This document shows, piece after piece, positions 22,590 to 33,574 of a DNA stretch of 64,000 nt. Numbering within the stretch: the stretch's first letter is position 1; each line of letters starts with the position of its first letter. Origin of the DNA: Trichobilharzia szidati (lineage: Eukaryota > Platyhelminthes > Trematoda > Strigeidida > Schistosomatidae); contig OX235272.1 in NCBI GenBank assembly GCA_944472155.2, positions 4,696,354-4,760,353 on the forward strand, written 5' to 3'. Below the pieces are notes generated by a model. It searched no databases. It was not told the origin of the DNA and saw only the letters and a list, made by a program, of their open reading frames with translations. The position numbers and the translations under genes were made by a program.

Positions 22590-23335
22590 GTCCTAATAAG
22601 CAACATCTTCGGCGCATACTTCACTTCGGTTGAGTGAGCTTTCAGATTTCTCCACAAATTTATTATTCATCTCTCCTGGTGACATTCAACATCGTGATTT
22701 GTTGATTTTGTGTATTTTCACACCCTCTAATCTACTTGTGTTGTATTCGTAATGACTGTTCCTTCCACCTGAAGTGTGAATTTTTGTGCATGAGATTTTC
22801 CCCTTATGGATTAGTAAATTTTACCTATGTCAGTGTGTCTGCTAATTCCTGATTTGGTGGAATACGAGGTTTCCAAAACGTCTCTAGCATTCTTGGTGTT
22901 TCCTCTGTCTAATATTTGAACGCTGGTTGTCCCAGTCGAATTGATGCACGTGGTTGTCTGTATGCAGTGAGGAGATATGAGGGAGTGGATATCATCACGT
23001 CTTTTGACAGCTAGCTTATGTTCGTGGATACGAAGACGAAGAGGAGTGGCGTCCACTTTGGCCAATGCAGTCGTTGCAACTTATTTTGTACATGATGTTG
23101 GTTTTATCTCCTTTCGCTGTTAATTCCTTTGGTTGACACAGAGTTCAGTTGAGTGACTTTTTCGGTTTGTGTGCGACATCAATTCCTGAAGGTTTGAGGA
23201 GTCTTTCAGTGATTTCTGAGATGTCTTTTTTATATATGGTAGAGCGATTTTATATGTGCTTTCCTTGGGGGCCTTTGATTTACCAATCGATAAGAATTTC
23301 CCACACAAAGGGGTAAAATTCAAGTCAGGAAAACA
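22590..23335 (-). pseudogene. PLE family C GIY-YIG with terminal repeat
   Basis: The minus frame 23323-23120 encodes PKESTYKIALPYIKKTSQK, the linker just before the endonuclease. Frame 23065-22811 encodes LRIHEHKLAVKRRDDIHSLI, VQILDRGNTKNARDVLETSY and SGISRHTDIGKIY, the conserved C-terminal half of a PLE GIY-YIG domain. The hinge between the frames, including the catalytic GIY-YIG turn, is frame-shifted. Downstream at 22790-22590 is the minus-strand terminal repeat with a hammerhead-like stretch (reverse of AACATCTTCGGCGCATACTT). Confidence 0.75.
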
Positions 23336-23600
23336 TTAAACATCAACACCAATACAAGTAGCGTAGAGGGTCTGAACAAACCCAAAAACAACCAATGACG
23401 ACATTAAAGGTCACCCACCAGTAGAGATGACTAATAAACTCGTGAAGAAATCTAAAACGTCACTTTAAGGAATTGAAGTATGCGCTAAAGATGTTGCCTA
23501 GTAGGGGGCGATGAAAGCTTCGCAAATAAACCATCCAGCTCGCTCAGGGGACACAACTACATCAAAATCATCCACTTGAGCTACAAATCTTCTCCACTTT
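23336..23600 (+). repeat. PLE-type terminal repeat with hammerhead-like core
   Basis: From 23423 the block AGAGATGACTAATAAACTCG leads to GCGCTAAAGATGTTGCCTAG and GATGAAAGCTTCGCAAA. The first box is CTAAAGA rather than CTGAAGA, so this copy is mutated. It is the plus-strand partner of the minus-strand terminal repeat at 22590-22790; the PLE family C coding remnant lies between them. Confidence 0.55.
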
Positions 23601-24205
23601 ATCTGGATACAATTCATCCTATTTCATTTTAATCTGATGTTAAGCTAATTTCGAATTCGTGTTCACATTGGATTAATAAAATCGAGACTATTCACAATAA
23701 ATAATGGACGTTGGGTTTACCAGAATTTATTCAATATCTACGTCAAATGCAACCCAATTGCTAAATGTCAACATGTTTACCGAGTAACTTAAGGTATGAA
23801 CACCGGCAGTCTTGTGCGTGGACGACACATATGTCCAGTGCTTCTTGGTTTTCTGAAGGTTGTCAATTTGTAATGAAATTCAATTTGAAATCAATTAACT
23901 CCGTGCAAATCCAACATACGGTTGTGCAGAAAAGTATGGTTTATCACGCTTTACAAGTTCTGAGACGCCAACACTTAGTAGACAAGAAGTGGGGGACAAG
24001 TTTGTCCAGTGACTAATTCTAAGACTTTTTCCTATAGATACATTCTTAAGATATCATACAGAATACTTAAAACATGAGAAAACACCATTTTATCTTTCCT
24101 ATAATAGATTTTTTCAAGAGATGCTACTCATCTTTCTGTATATAAAGGTTGTGTACTAGGCATCTGACGACAATGTGGTAATCGAGGTTCTCTCAGGATC
24201 TTCAT
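23601..24205. other. Unassigned
   Basis: An 83-codon plus frame (23765-24016, starting MSTCLPSNLRYEHRQSCAW) has no recognised domain. No repeat identified. Confidence 0.3.
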
Positions 24206-24209
24206 AAAT

Positions 24210-24790
24210 TTATTCGCCTTTATGAATTTAAGTAAAGCAAGGGCAATGGTCTGTGCTGAATAAGATGGTACAGACAAAATATTTCAGTTCTCCTACAGTT
24301 TGCTGAAGCAATCGCTGTCAGACACCTGAAACCCGATTTATGTGTGTTGAGAAAAAAGCAGTGATCAGTCTTTCTTTAGCCTGGTAACTGGGTGTCTTTA
24401 TTCTCTCTTTCTTTGGATTGCTTGACATTTGACTTTAACTTCTCCCTCCCCTTCTGATACAGTGTGAATTCGGTTGTACTTACTACACTGTTACTCCATT
24501 TTATTAGTTACTCATCATCTTACTCACCTCCCGTCTTTACGATGTAACCGCCTTGTCACTGTATGCAGACATTTATTTTTGTCCAACTTGAACTCTCTAA
24601 GTAAAAAATGTATAAGCGCAATTTTCTGAGCACTTTTTCTTAAGTTTGGAGGCTCCTGTCAACTGAAATCGTGCAACATTCGCAAGTGTGTTAAAACTGT
24701 TCTGTACATAAACTTGGTAATTCCTTTAGGCTGTAAGCAGTTGATGAGAAGCCAACGAAATAAGTGATTGTACCATCTTATTCTCCAAAA
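24210..24790. repeat. PLE family B fragments, inverted ends
   Basis: The plus-strand piece 24230-24375 contains the terminal-repeat block AAGGGCAATGGTCTGTGCTG and a short coding stretch, FAEAIAVRHLKPDLCVLR, from the C-terminus of the GIY-YIG region. At 24690-24790 the terminal repeat reappears reversed (GCAGTTGATGAGAAGCCAAC). The internal element is deleted, leaving an inverted pair of ends. Confidence 0.55.
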
Positions 24791-25055
24791 ACTGATGTTG
24801 TTCTTGATTTACGCAAATTTTCTTAATGCCTCGACTACCCTAAAAGTCTGAATAACATCGGTTTATTTTGTGTTAATTGACAACAAAGGTCAAGGGTTAT
24901 TGTCAGTTAGTAAGAAAAGTCACTCAAATGTTCAAAAAAATAGTGTACGCTCTTACGTAATCGGGAGAGCTGACGACTTATTAGGCAAAGGAGAACTAGT
25001 CACTTTGAAAACAGGTTGCAAGAAATTTTATAAAGAAAAAAACAAAGAAACTACA
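24791..25055. other. Unassigned
   Basis: A 66-codon plus frame (24870-25070) lacks recognisable motifs. Confidence 0.3.
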
Positions 25056-25059
25056 TCGA

Positions 25060-25345
25060 GTAGTTTATGACGCAACAATTCAGGAAAATTAATGTTAATA
25101 AAAGAGGCTGGATAAAACGTTTCTGAACACAGAGATTGAGTTTTGCCTTATGGATTACCAGAGCTTTGGTTGGATGAGGAAGATGTATACGAAAGCTGCT
25201 TAAACTTAATTTATGATTCTTGAATGAAGTGCCTGCTGATGCTGCATGATGAGAAGTATTATTGTCCAAAAGATTTGAATTGTGAATTGCTTTGTATTCT
25301 CCGTACGACAGCAATGTTGGTAGGTGTTCATGAGCGCACATGAGA
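25060..25345 (-). pseudogene. PLE family B GIY-YIG C-terminus
   Basis: The 96-codon minus frame includes AHEHLPTLL, equivalent to VGEHIPKWL at 59.0 kb, and ends with ALVIHKAKLNLCVQKRF followed by IQPLLLTLI, the family B C-terminal block. The N-terminal GIY-YIG turn is absent. Confidence 0.65.
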
Positions 25346-25439
25346 CAATGTCTTGGTGTTACTGTCTATGTACTTTACTCCAAAGCAGCAAGTGAACTGG
25401 TTCAGATGTACCGCTATGGTTACTGAAAAGAAAACGTAG

Positions 25440-25690
25440 AATAACCTACAGCATTACATTATTACTTCTGGTCAAACAGCACCAGCACAGACTTTATTCA
25501 GAGTTATATATAAAGTAAGATGAGGTCGACTAATGAAAGGATCTGACGAACAGTTTCAGCATGCAGCCAGAAAGCTGAACTTTGCATTCAGAAAGACTGT
25601 ATCCAGCTCTTTCTTACTACCATAGTCTCAGTAGCATTGCTGCTTTCTTGGTTTATTGCACAATGTTTATTCATCACTTAACCAGTTAGT
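25440..25690 (+). pseudogene. PLE family B C-terminal fragment, plus strand
   Basis: Plus-strand reading gives APAQTLFRVIYKVR and, after a stop, HAARKLNFAFRKT, matching the family B end (FKVIYK, then AEA..IHK.KP..C..K). It lies opposite to the minus-strand piece at 25060-25345 and again forms a back-to-back pair. Confidence 0.55.
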
Positions 25691-26210
25691 TGTCAGCCTT
25701 CTTGATTACATAATGTTGCCCAATATTTCTAACATATTGTTATTTCCCCTTCTGACCCTTGCTGGCAGTTACCATGAAACATATAAACTCTTAAATAACT
25801 GTATAACCTTCAACAGAAGTCTCAGAAAGTGATGCCTATGCTGAGTTATGTATATTTAAAGGTAGGACAGTAGGATGCATAAATATACGGCTGACGAATT
25901 CCAAGCGAAACGAAAAATGCGTTAATTACCGTCATGAAAATCATTTCAAAGATGACTCCATCCCATTTCACCCGATACAGATCGACCTATCATAATTTGC
26001 ATTGGAAATTATTCAAAAATGTGGCACCACAAAAATCAAAACGGTAATTATAAATTAGGCTGCCTATCACTTTCATTTCAACTTGACAAAAATAGCCATC
26101 TCACATTTAGACGGCAACCAAGACTTTATTGGCAAGCGTTACATGATTTTAGGATTACCCTAAAGTTATCTCAATGCCTTCAGTAGTGGATAAATGGTAC
26201 TTCGTATATT
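25691..26210. other. Unassigned
   Basis: No recognised coding or repeat. It may hold the decayed 5' part of the PLE that follows. Confidence 0.3.
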
Positions 26211-26214
26211 CCTA

Positions 26215-26925
26215 ATTCACCAGTGTACCATTTATGAAGACAGTAGAATTTGTATGAGAAGAACTCATAAGACGAAACATCGATTTCGGCATTCCTATAT
26301 ACTTTATAAAAGACCTTCTTTTAAAATGCATAATAAATATGCACTTTTTATTTAATAAGGAACTATACAGACAAAATGATAGTGCGGCAATGAAGTCACT
26401 ACTAGGACTAATTCTAGCCGACATTTTCCTTGCAATACTAGAGAATGGGCCTTTGAAAGATGTACCTGATGAACTAGAATTCTACTGTCGTTACATGGAT
26501 AATACATTCTTGATTATGAAATATGAGGATGAAGCAAAAGACGTGTATCCTGCATTAAATTCTACCATTGAGAACGAAAAAGACTCTGGTACTTCATTCC
26601 TAGACGTCCTTATCACTAGAAGAAAGAACGGTACAATAATAAGTGTATACAGAAAACATAAATCAACGGGTCAATATACCCATCCTTGCAGAAGCAATCT
26701 AATAAACTGCTTGTTCCGCCACAGAACAAGAACAGTCTGCTCTGATGAACTTCTTAATGAAGAGCTTGATATTATTAAACATTTGCTGAGTGAGAATGGT
26801 AATCCAGAAAAATTCGTCGATAAGAATATGAATCAAAAATCAAGGAAGGCTAACCTTGGCGGCCTGCTTAAATCTTGGGCTACCAAATACCTCAATCATT
26901 ACAAATCATATTGCATCTAATTGCT
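26215..26925 (+). pseudogene. PLE reverse transcriptase, split by CR1
   Basis: Open reading extends upstream of the Met at 26339: NIDFGIPIYFIKDLLLKCII runs into MHFLFNKELYRQNDSAAMKS and LLGLILADIF, the PLE RT motif normally reading FNG..Y.Q.DG.AMGSPLG. FYCRYMDNTFLIM (about 26480-26520) replaces the catalytic YVDD with YMDN, and DVLITRRKNGTI follows. The frame runs about 235 codons to 26920. The rest of the element, a linker with LPNSVSSMCIYQFNCSCG, resumes at 30090 after a CR1 insertion. The YMDN change suggests an inactive enzyme even before the split. Confidence 0.75.
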
Positions 26926-26929
26926 CACT

Positions 26930-29900
26930 TCCAATTTTATTTTAAATAATTAAATTTTATTCTAATATGTCCTCAAATCGGATTATTTATCCTCGTGAGT
27001 ATTTAATATCCTTAAAACCTACTGATCGGAAATGCCACAAAAAAGACAAAAAAAAGCATCACGCCGGGTGGCAAAGAGCCTTAAAAAACACCCCTATTCA
27101 ATTTATGACCGTTCCTGCAATCATGAGTACTAACTGTCGCTCCCTGCCAGCCAAGATTAACTATCTTCAATCACTTGTGTCTTCCATTATATATCGAAAT
27201 ACTGGGATCATATCACTTCAAGAAACATGGCTACACGATCTGTACGATGACAATCTAGTGTATCTAAATGATTTCAAACTATTCAGACAAGATCGATGCA
27301 GTTCCAGGAAGAAACGTGGTGGAGGTGTCGCCATCTTCATAAATTCACAATGGTGTACATCTAATAAAGTATGTTTCAAATTCTCTAGTGACAACATTGA
27401 CTGCCTCACCGTCAAATGTCGACCTAAGCATTTGTCAAAATATAACTACATATACATCTCGAACATTTATATTGCACCTGGATGCAATTCCACTGAATTG
27501 TCTTTATTTGCTGATGAATTTACCTCCTTTGCTGCCACCTCCTTCGGAAACTCGTTGTCTATTGTTACTGGAGATTTCAATTCTAGTGATCACAATTTCC
27601 TTATTTCACTTGGTCATGATAACATTGTCAACTTCCCGACTCGAATGGATAATATTCTAGATCTTGTGTTCACAAATGACATAGGAATATTTGAAGCTCG
27701 GAAAAGAGCCCCACTACTTAACTCTGATCACTGCATCATAAGAGTATTGCCCAAGGTATATGGAAAGCTGCACAAAAGGGTCTTCTCCCACCTTGGGAAG
27801 AAAACACAACACAGATGCTATTCACATGATAACATACAGAATCTAAGGACAATGTTAAAAGACACAAACTGGGACCTGTTTACTGAACAAGCTCTTGACA
27901 ACACAATTAGTAACATAACACATTATCTCAATTTCTGTCTTGATGTTTGTTGTCCTAAAGAGACAATCTTCTTAAAGTTCGACCGTTTCGCGTCATCTCA
28001 ACTCAAAAAGCTTCGCCGTCAAAAAGAGAGGTTATACAAAATGAAAAATAAATCTGGTGTTAAGAGAATAAACACTTTGATTAAAGCCGAATTACAAAGA
28101 TTAAATGCTCTCTATAACCAGAAGTTTCTTTCATGTAAATCCTCATCTAATATGTGGAAGCTATTAAAGGAAATCACAGGTGGTAAGCAAATAATGAATG
28201 ATACTTCTGTCGATGTTGATATGCTAAATAAATCCTTCATATGTATCCCTGCAGATGTTATGATTCCCAAATCTAATAGTATAAATAATGACTGCTTTTC
28301 ATGTTTTAACACGAATGATGTCCTCAAGTGTCTTCAATCTCTCAAACCTACCCAGTCCCTTGGTCCTGATGGAGTTCCTGCTGTTATCCTTAAGAAGTGT
28401 GCTGACATCTTATGTTACCCATTAACTGACATTTTCAATGAATCTTTTTCCAAAAGTTTTATTCCTGACTCATGGAAAAATATCAAGGTTGTTCCAGTGC
28501 CCAAATCAACAAGTGGACCTACTGTCAAGTTTAGACCCATTGCTATTACCTCACCTTTTTTAAAAGTTATGGAAAGACTTATTTTACTTAATCTTGAACC
28601 CTCTTTAAAGCCTTTTAACGACCCCAACCAGTTTGCCTATAAACATAGTAGGTGTACCCTAGATGCCGCTGTAGTTCTATATCATAATATAGTCTCTAGT
28701 TTAGATAGAGGAGCCAAATATGTTCGGTGTGCCTTCCTTGATTACACATCTGCATTTGACTCTGTACCTAGGTCTCTCTTGTTAAGTAAGCTTACTGCAA
28801 CACAGAGTGAGAGCTGGATAAATAAGTGGTTGTATTCCTACTTTTCTGATAGGAAGCAGTACACTGTCTACAATGGAAAGTCCTCCTCTACCTCACTTAC
28901 TTTAGCTGGTGTTCCTCAAGGTGCCGTTCTTTCTCCTTTTCTGTTTTCTTTTTTCTTACATGACTTGCCCCATTCTGATGTAGCCACTTTTGTCAAGTAT
29001 GCTGATGACCTCTCTGTCTCCATGCCTGTCAACTCTCAGTCAGACTGTTCCATATTAAATAACTTTCTCTCGGAAATTAGTCAGTGGTCCTCTTCAAACG
29101 GTCTTAAGCTGAATCCGTCTAAATGTCAGGTAGTAAATTTTACTTTCAGACGAAAAAGTGACCTTCAACAACTAGCTAACTCACATGGTCCCACTATCAT
29201 AGACGGCATAGAGGTTGAAACTACATCAGATGTCAAGTACCTTGGACTGAGTATTTCCTCCGATCTTTCCTGGTCCTCTCACATCTTGCTAGTGACTAGA
29301 AAGATGTTTCGCTTAACGTTCTACCTTAGGAAGTTTAGGCAGTCTGGTATAAAGCAGTCTTTACTTTCTCAGTTTGTCAATTCCTGTATTCTACCCATCC
29401 CTCTTTACTGCTCCCCATTAATCTTTCCAGGACTACTTAAGAAAGACTTTGCTTCGCTGCGTAGGGCACTAAAAGCTGTTAGTAGGGCAAGTGGGATATC
29501 GTTAAACCAACTGGTTAACACCATAGTGGATAGACATATAATGTCATGTAAGAAACTAGCGAATACTATATTGTCAGACCCTGAGCATCCTCTCTATACA
29601 CAGCTCTCTCCTTGCACATCATCTGGTAGAACTAGAAGTAACTATAGGAAGCTATATGCCAGGACTACCAAGTATAAAAACTCCACAATACCTTATCTGG
29701 CACAGCTGTTATGTGATGAGAAAACTGTTAGGCATGACATGATCAATTTACTGCGGCACTCTAACAAATAGTTCCCATTAGCTTTTGTTCTCCTTTCTTT
29801 GTTACTATTATATTGCTGCTCATATATTCTATTACAGACTAATTTTATATGTCGTATCCTGTGGTGCACTGTTTAAATATGTGAATGTAATGCTGTTCTT

Positions 29901-30082
29901 TTTTATTTTATTTCTTTTATTTCTCTTTTTCTTTTTGTTGTTGTTGCTTTATATTTCTAAATCCTTATAAAATTTATGAGGTAATTAGATGCAATATTGT
30001 AATGAACGCTGAAAATTCCATACCTGTACCACAAATACTGTTTGGAATAAAGCCATTATTATTATTATTATTATTATTATTA
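26930..30082 (+). mobile_element. CR1-type non-LTR retrotransposon, nearly complete
   Basis: The insertion comprises a short leader, a single 934-codon ORF, and a 3' UTR ending AACGCTGAAAATTCCATAC, GGAATAAAGCC and an (ATT)n tail at 30055-30082. It interrupts a Penelope-like element whose two halves flank it. The 5' boundary is not resolved; it lies between about 26840 and 26967. No separate ORF1 is visible. The long uninterrupted ORF implies a recent insertion. Confidence 0.8.
26967..29771 (+). CDS. CR1 ORF2: AP endonuclease-reverse transcriptase
   Basis: This is an intact 934-codon frame. The endonuclease (residues about 50-260) shows MSTNCRSLPAKINYL, QETWL (Glu, about 84), RGGGVAIF, TGDFNSSDHN (Asp/Asn, about 201) and NSDHCII (about 252). 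The RT (about 450-730) shows FRPIAITSPFLKVMERLI (about 522), FLDYTSAFDSVPRSL (about 590, first Asp), GVPQGAVLSPFLFSF (about 647) and KYADDLSVSM (about 677, catalytic Asp pair). A C-terminal domain with LKAVSRASGISLNQLV follows. The enzyme would nick target DNA and prime reverse transcription there. All key residues I can check are present, so it may encode active protein. I cannot tell which named schistosome family (such as SR1) it belongs to without alignment. Confidence 0.9.
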   Translation: MSSNRIIYPREYLISLKPTDRKCHKKDKKKHHAGWQRALKNTPIQFMTVPAIMSTNCRSLPAKINYLQSLVSSIIYRNTGIISLQETWLHDLYDDNLVYLNDFKLFRQDRCSSRKKRGGGVAIFINSQWCTSNKVCFKFSSDNIDCLTVKCRPKHLSKYNYIYISNIYIAPGCNSTELSLFADEFTSFAATSFGNSLSIVTGDFNSSDHNFLISLGHDNIVNFPTRMDNILDLVFTNDIGIFEARKRAPLLNSDHCIIRVLPKVYGKLHKRVFSHLGKKTQHRCYSHDNIQNLRTMLKDTNWDLFTEQALDNTISNITHYLNFCLDVCCPKETIFLKFDRFASSQLKKLRRQKERLYKMKNKSGVKRINTLIKAELQRLNALYNQKFLSCKSSSNMWKLLKEITGGKQIMNDTSVDVDMLNKSFICIPADVMIPKSNSINNDCFSCFNTNDVLKCLQSLKPTQSLGPDGVPAVILKKCADILCYPLTDIFNESFSKSFIPDSWKNIKVVPVPKSTSGPTVKFRPIAITSPFLKVMERLILLNLEPSLKPFNDPNQFAYKHSRCTLDAAVVLYHNIVSSLDRGAKYVRCAFLDYTSAFDSVPRSLLLSKLTATQSESWINKWLYSYFSDRKQYTVYNGKSSSTSLTLAGVPQGAVLSPFLFSFFLHDLPHSDVATFVKYADDLSVSMPVNSQSDCSILNNFLSEISQWSSSNGLKLNPSKCQVVNFTFRRKSDLQQLANSHGPTIIDGIEVETTSDVKYLGLSISSDLSWSSHILLVTRKMFRLTFYLRKFRQSGIKQSLLSQFVNSCILPIPLYCSPLIFPGLLKKDFASLRRALKAVSRASGISLNQLVNTIVDRHIMSCKKLANTILSDPEHPLYTQLSPCTSSGRTRSNYRKLYARTTKYKNSTIPYLAQLLCDEKTVRHDMINLLRHSNK

Positions 30083-30083
30083 A

Positions 30084-30470
30084 AAGTCCTTGTTCTTATA
30101 CCTTCAGTTCCTTGGAAATAACATCAGTGAGATACTCACACAACGCCTAAGGAATGCGGCAAAAAGAGCATTCCTTGCTGCTGAACTGCACTGTATCTCC
30201 AAAACTACCCCTATTTTGCTTTCAGGAGTACAAGATAAACTGCCTAATTCCGTCTCTTCCATGTGTATCTACCAATTTAACTGTTCTTGTGGAGTGAGCC
30301 AGTTACATAAGCCGTACAATTAGGCGTGTTTACTAAATAGTACTGAAGCCTAATTTATGTGTCCAGAAGAAGCTGGTTGGTTCAGACATTGTCTTTACCT
30401 TGGCCATCTAGGGTAGAATGATCCTCAATTCGTTGTAGAAATTTCCTTAATGTTATTTGATATTCCATTT
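30084..30470 (+). pseudogene. PLE downstream half after CR1 insertion
   Basis: The 77-codon frame 30090-30323 encodes LQFLGNNISEILTQRLRNAA and LPNSVSSMCIYQFNCSCG, the PLE linker followed by the start of the GIY-YIG domain (CIY.F.C.CG). After a frameshift, LKPNLCVQKKLVGSD is readable near 30345, the C-terminal block. Most of the endonuclease is deleted. It is the 3' part of the element starting at 26215. Confidence 0.7.
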
Positions 30471-30880
30471 GCTATTATATTTTTATTACTAGTATAATTT
30501 ATGCATCTTTAGTGAACTATAGTGATCCCTTTGATCTTTACAAATTGATATTATTTAAAAAAGACTATTATTTTCTATTGATTACTATTCTAGAATATTT
30601 TATGTATATAAGCATTTATATATAATTGTACAGCCAGAAGAGGAAATTGTCGACAAGGATATTCTTTGCTCAATTATTTTGTATTTTATAGATATCTGAA
30701 TGAATATTTTCGCTATCTTAATTTATTAGATGAAAATTCACCTGCGTCTGAGAATCAACAAAATAGCTAACTTAATATTCAAATTCTTTAATAAGTTTCT
30801 ATCCACAAACTCAATCTGGTTGTGAAACAGTAGCTGTTTGTCAAATCCCTCCTGAATAATTTATTCATGACGTTGCTAAT
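30471..30880. other. Unassigned AT-rich sequence
   Basis: No recognisable coding or repeat, apart from possible flank of the PLE. Confidence 0.3.
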
Positions 30881-30881
30881 T

Positions 30882-31205
30882 ATTTAGACATTCTAACTAA
30901 CTCCATAATTATGATCCATTTTTCTACTAGAGTGTGTATCATTGTTCTCGAGTTTTCATGGCATTTGTTGACTTAGTCGTGTTCCTGTTTAACCCCTTAA
31001 TTTTAATGCTTCTCCTTGTGTATGTGTGAGAATATTGATCATGCTATTGTACGACTGCAATTTTGTCCGAGTCAACTAAGGTCATTCGGGCCTTGGACTT
31101 TCTGTGGGAATTATCTAGTGAGTGATTCTTGTTGACAGAGATTTGATCCCACCTTGTTGGGATCATTCTATTTGATTCTCAGGTACTTCATGTGGTCGAT
31201 ATTTA
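30882..31205 (+). repeat. 3' end of the L2/Jockey-like element seen at 52 kb
   Basis: CATTCTAACTAACTCC, TTTTAATGCTTCTCCTTGTG and CAGGTACTTCATGTGGTCG match in order the segments at 52795-52960 and 53640-53760. In that copy they follow RT coding, so this is read as the 3' UTR of the same family. No coding remains here. Confidence 0.45.
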
Positions 31206-31423
31206 GTCAATTAATTCTGTTGTTTTACACTCGAGAAACTGTTGAATCTATACAGCTGTCTAACATCATTAGTGAGGCAATTTTACGTTTGGATTTATTA
31301 TGGATATTGAATAGTACCAAAGATTTTTCCAAAATAACTGTCTTTTCTCTTCTGTTGGGACATCTTTGTTCTGCGCCTAACTCAAGGAACTTTTGGTCAC
31401 CTATACAGCTATATACCTCTGTT

Positions 31424-31630
31424 CATTGCTGGCACAGAAGTAGAATGCTCGCCAACCACGCCCCATGTGGTTCGAGGTTATCTCCCCGACCACCGACGCA
31501 CTCCTTTAACTCACTAAGACTGGTAAAGAGGGAAGGTTTGGCAAAAAAGTGGATACAACTGCTACAGAAATTTCAAGCCTCTAATTTGAAGCCCTGCATT
31601 CCCCTGGGGACGGAAAGGAATAAAAAAATA
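31424..31630 (+). repeat. tRNA-headed SINE with RTE-like tail
   Basis: TGGCACAGAAGTAGAATGC (A-box-like) and TGTGGTTCGAGGTTATCTCC (B-box-like), ACCGACGCACTCC, AAGAGGGAAGGTTTGGC and the tail TTGAAGCCCTGCATTCCCC, then GGAAAGGAATAAA. It has the same order and tail as the copy at 3250-3500. Confidence 0.7.
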
Positions 31631-31639
31631 TACAGCAGA

Positions 31640-33280
31640 ACGCAAAAATCGGCTTCCTACGTTCAGACTACAATACGTCAGTTTTCCACGTCACAATGAT
31701 GACACTTCACTGACTGTTCACTTCAAAGTAAACAGTTTTGCAATGTGGTCACCAATTCTCTGGGGAGGTGGGGGGAGTTCACGGGTGCGGTCCATTTTTA
31801 GTTGATGTTAGTTGTTTAAAGGCAATCAGCAGAAAGTGCTTTACGTATGTATCTTGTTTGTTAGCACTCACCAAGGGAACCGACTGATGAGCTATTTCAG
31901 CTCAGTGATTAAATCTCTAACTGCAGCAATTACCTATCCAGATTGCAATCTCCAATTAGGCATTAGCTTCTTCGAGGCTGGAGATACACCTCTACTGATG
32001 GATACCAATAAGCAGAGCATCTACCGACTAACTTCAACAGCCTTTGCATCAATCAAGACTGTCTATTTTAAAATTTACAACATTCATCTGAAAGTCACTG
32101 ATCAGTATATTTGTAAACAATATGAAATTGTACGACAATGTATGCATTGGGAATACTAGACAAGGAAAAACAACAAAACTCTAGATAAATAACTTTAAAA
32201 ATTAATTAATACCAGATGTATTGTTGTCCCATCAATTACAATTGTCTATCTACTTCTCCTATTTGAAAGTAAACTGACATTTTGCATAACCCCCTAGTTT
32301 ATCAACAATAACAGAAAAAGTAAGAATTGACGTCAGCTCATTTAACAGAACTCAAAATAATGTCTGCATAATAATAATAACAATAATAATAATTGTAATA
32401 ACGAAAAGAATCACACTAATTCTTGTAAGTACTGTAGTTATTTTGTTATTGTTTTTTTTATACAGAATAAGCCAGTACGTCATATTATTGTATGCTTTTC
32501 TCTTTGGGGTGTGATGGAACACCCGGATTTGTTAATTCATGCATAAAATGTATTCATCACTTTCTTTGAGATGAGTTTAAGCAACATCACTGATTGTCTA
32601 AACACTTACCTTTTGGAAAGATAATTCTGAAGCAGATGTATTCTTATAGGACGAACCGATAAACGTCAGTTAGTATGAGTGGCTGAATTACAGGCATTAG
32701 CGTGTTATTACGAAGGCCGGTTGTGAGTAAGGTTACTTGTCTGTGACACTAAGTGGCACTGGATCGATGCATTCGTGGAAGTGGTGAATACCGGTAACTC
32801 AAGTGTAACACAGTGAAAAGTTCTCCAATGTGCTTCCCTAGTAAGTCGAATACTTTAAACCTTACCTCTTCTCAGTGTGGTGCGTGCTACTGATAAGATT
32901 TATCAGTAGTATATAATGAGACGTTGGTCAGGATACAAACATCAAACAGCAGGGAGATAGATATGACGTCAGAGATAGCTATTGATTCAGCGTTGCGGAG
33001 TAATATGGACGATGTGAAAGGAACGCAAAAAAACACAGTATGAAGAACGGAAGTAGCCCAACATGGAAGGTCTGTACAAATAGTGTAATGAAGATAAGGT
33101 GTACATAATTTTGCTATATAGAGATACCAGGTATTTGGAGTAAAGTGACTAGTACTTTCTTTCCTTGAAGCAGACTGAATTCTATCGGTTAAGTTTGCAG
33201 CGTGGACACCATGCGACTAAGTAGATGACCATCATGGTTCACATTGATTTGATGATATTAGATGGTTGGAAGCAATCGGC
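31640..33280. other. Unassigned stretch
   Basis: A 115-codon plus frame (31812-32159, starting MFKGNQQKVLYVCILF) has no recognised motif; chance is likely. AAT/TAA microsatellite is present near 32370-32400. No repeat identified otherwise. Confidence 0.3.
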
Positions 33281-33284
33281 AGGA

Positions 33285-33450
33285 AGCCTTGCTTGACCTA
33301 GGTTTCGTGCTACTTGGCACTCACCAGTCAGTCAGCAAGGCGTATTTGCAACCTGGAAGGAACTCATGTCCCTTCTGAGATTCGAGTCCACGTCACCCAG
33401 TTCTGCAGTCAGAGACGTTACCACTGAGCTACTCGGGCTAGCGATTGATC
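33285..33450 (-). repeat. tRNA-derived repeat, third type
   Basis: On the minus strand: GCCCGAGTAGCTCAGTGGTA (A-box intact, tRNA D-arm-like), a TGACTGCAGAA anticodon-loop-like stretch, and GTGGACTCGAATCTCAGAAG (B-box-like), followed by unrelated sequence. It has the layout of a tRNA-derived SINE head. The T-arm and acceptor pairing are imperfect, so I do not call it a functional tRNA. Confidence 0.5.
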
Positions 33451-33574
33451 TTCTGTAGGACCGTAGTGGGTATTTTGATTGGACACTAGTAACTAGTGTG
33501 ACGTGTTTAGTCCTTTCTTTGGTGCAGACTGATCTAGCCAGGGTAAATACACTATTACTCTCTTATTTGGTTTA

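Noticed and set aside
29785..29970. 61-codon hydrophobic ORF
   Set aside because: T-rich 3' UTR of CR1; the Phe/Leu run is due to base composition.
31812..32159. 115-codon ORF as a gene
   Set aside because: No recognisable domain and no neighbouring exons in phase.
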